A stretch of 64,000 nt of DNA, from positions 682,001 to 746,000 of the forward strand of contig JAHLKG010000012.1 of assembly GCA_025526995.1 (NCBI GenBank), in the 5' to 3' direction. Both the position numbers and the translations under genes were made by a program. This DNA comes from Powellomyces hirtus. Taxonomy: Eukaryota; Chytridiomycota; Chytridiomycetes; Spizellomycetales; Powellomycetaceae. Position 1 is the stretch's first letter, and the number at the start of each line of letters is the position of its first letter. The notes under the pieces were generated by a model that had not been told where the DNA came from, made no database searches, and saw nothing but the letters and a program-made list of their open reading frames with translations. Below, piece by piece: positions 62,862-64,000 of this stretch.

Positions 62862-63557
62862 CTAATCCTTTTGTTCGCGGGCGGCGATCTTCTTTGCCCA
62901 GAAACTGCCCACGACGGGGATGTTTTGGAAAATGTCTTCTTGGGCGATTGGCTGGCGGGGCCGGTATAAAAATAAGCAAAACAGGAGAGAAAGAAAAGGG
63001 AAAGGGGGAAGAGTAAACAGATAGGTGAGTTTTTTGGCTGGTGGGGAATACACCAGTGCCCCAAGGCACGAGTGACACCAAGTGGTTCCAGAGCCAATCG
63101 GTTGCGGCAAGGAGAGCGGCTGAAGACAAGTTCCACAACCCGCCCTCCCCGGTGGTAACGGCGGTTGGGCTGCACGAGGATGGGAGCGGGGGACAACGGG
63201 GTATCCTCCACATTTGGGTTGTTTTTACTTACGGTAGGCTCGAGAAGGAACAAGGCCGCGATTCCCCCGGCGGTGCCCCATGTAGCGAGGACGGGTGCGC
63301 TAAAAACACAACAACAACAACAAAAAAAAAACAAACAAACAATAGCATCAGTACATGAGTCGACACAAGTCATTCACCTCCCCCACAACCACCGGAAAAA
63401 CGCGGGGGGGTGTCCGCGAGTGTGGGGTTGGGTATGGGAAACAACAATCAAATGCCATTGTCTTGTTGACGTACTAGTTGACGAGCTTCTCACGGTGCGC
63501 CAGGCTGGCAAATCGGCGCATCCATGGGGCGACGGCGGTCCATTGCTGGGCGAGCAT
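62862..63557 (-). CDS. QCR10: Ubiquinol-cytochrome c reductase subunit 10 (QCR10-like)
   Basis: Three small exons (63475-63557, 63233-63299, 62862-62951) join in exact frame to 79 residues. The introns are 175 and 281 nt. The product starts MLAQQWTAVAPWMRRFASLAHREKLVN, continues with a single membrane span (YAPVLATWGTAGGIAALFLL) and ends EPTPIAQEDIFQNIPVVGSF, then WAKKIAAREQKD. Fungal Qcr10 has about 77 residues with the same plan: short N-terminus, one span in the middle, then a D-I/L-x-K/N-I-P-V/L-x-G motif. It would sit at the periphery of the bc1 complex next to the Rieske protein in the inner mitochondrial membrane. The gene is easy to miss because no exon exceeds 90 nt. Alternative: another small single-span respiratory subunit. 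Confidence 0.75.
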
Positions 63558-63730
63558 GGTGGTTGTGTAGGTGTGTATGGGAGGGTAATGCGGGAAGAGA
63601 TTTGAGGTGGACTACGACAAACGTCCTTGACCCGCCCCCCGGATGTTCCGATGGGAGACGGCTGCAACCATTCCTGGATCGATCCATATGAATGATGTGG
63701 CTTGTGGTGTGGCGCAAGGCATTTTTTTGT

Positions 63731-63738
63731 TATAAAAG
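63731..63738 (+). promoter_or_regulatory. TATA box of the gene leaving the window
   Basis: TATAAAAG on the plus strand, 151 bp before the ATG at 63882; a GAGAGAGAGAGAAA leader precedes the start. Confidence 0.5.
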
Positions 63739-63881
63739 GGGTCTTGATTCCTCAACCCGCAGACGTTTTTCCTGTTTTTTTCTTGCACGTTATTGCATAG
63801 TGCTGTTCTCCGGATTTTTGGTTTTTTTTCTTGTTTCGAGTCTCGCTCGCCCGTTCTCACTGTGAGGGAGAGAGAGAGAAA

Positions 63882-64000
63882 ATGAAACTCATCTCGATCC
63901 CTCTTTACGAGCGCACGACCGAAACCCCAAACCCGAAAAAGACGCTAAAATTCCACGCACCCACCCCCCTTCCCCGTTCTGTCCCTGCCGACCGCGGTCA
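63882..64000 (+). CDS. Partial open frame at the window end, unidentified
   Basis: From ATG at 63882 the frame stays open to the last base (MKLISIPLYERTTETPNPKK, then 19 more complete codons). It follows a TATA box and a purine-rich leader. Too short to recognise; not a signal peptide. It could be the first exon of a gene continuing beyond the window. Confidence 0.45.
   Translation, partial: MKLISIPLYERTTETPNPKKTLKFHAPTPLPRSVPADRG

Noticed and set aside
62798..63373. 191-codon minus-strand frame with a Cys-rich start over the QCR10 locus
   Set aside because: It reads through both introns of the three-exon QCR10 model; only the segment APVLATWGTAGG... is real coding sequence, and the poly-Cys part is the intron's TGTTGTTG tract.

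Overview
The window reads as nuclear DNA of a zoosporic (flagellated) fungus, most likely a chytrid. Genes are dense, lie on both strands, and carry many short GT-AG introns of about 50-100 bp. The gene content is fungal: a GET2-type tail-anchored receptor, a QCR10-type bc1 subunit, the long fungal form of dCMP deaminase, a PY-motif alpha-arrestin and a hybrid histidine kinase. A sperm-tail PG-rich (STPG/ODF3-like) protein, a pentaspan prominin-like protein, TBCB and ARPC2 fit a cell with a flagellum and crawling ability. Species cannot be assigned from sequence alone.

Layout. 0-4 kb: an HMCES/SRAP abasic-site crosslinking protein with an unusual tail, and a multi-span membrane protein. 4-17 kb: a run of conserved housekeeping genes: TBC-TLDc protein, GET2, the RNase P/MRP zinc-ribbon subunit, ARPC2, glycine-cleavage H protein, AK6/Fap7, glucose-6-phosphate 1-epimerase, TBCB and dCMP deaminase. 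Several are divergent pairs sharing promoters of 140-260 bp. 17-19.4 kb: an accessory island bounded by two identical tRNA-Ala(AGC) genes in opposite orientation. It holds one intact and one decayed copy of a small PD-(D/E)XK-nuclease-like gene, plus a GC-rich palindromic repeat. 19.4-30 kb: secreted App1-like phosphatase, alpha-arrestin, EMC3, tRNA-Thr(CGT) and a poly-Q bHLH factor. 31-38.4 kb: prominin-like protein, GNAT acetyltransferase, STPG flagellar protein. 38.8-44.3 kb: an ATR/Rad3 kinase that appears to lack the N-terminal third. 44.6-50 kb: secreted aspartic peptidase, a 3CxxC zinc-finger gene with a decayed paralogue, and a GPI-anchored LPMO-like protein. 50.8-55 kb: hybrid histidine kinase. 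55.4-62.2 kb: a very large, probably mitochondrial DEDDy exonuclease protein with long near-identical internal repeats. 62.8-63.6 kb: a tiny three-exon QCR10 gene, then the start of an unidentified gene cut by the window end.

Working together: HMCES, ATR, dCMP deaminase and the exonuclease all touch DNA maintenance but are scattered, not a cluster. GET2 and EMC3 both serve ER membrane-protein insertion. The least explained parts are the tRNA-bounded nuclease-like pair and the repeat-expanded exonuclease. Exon joins were worked out by hand from splice consensus and reading-frame continuity; where I give exon coordinates the frames close exactly.
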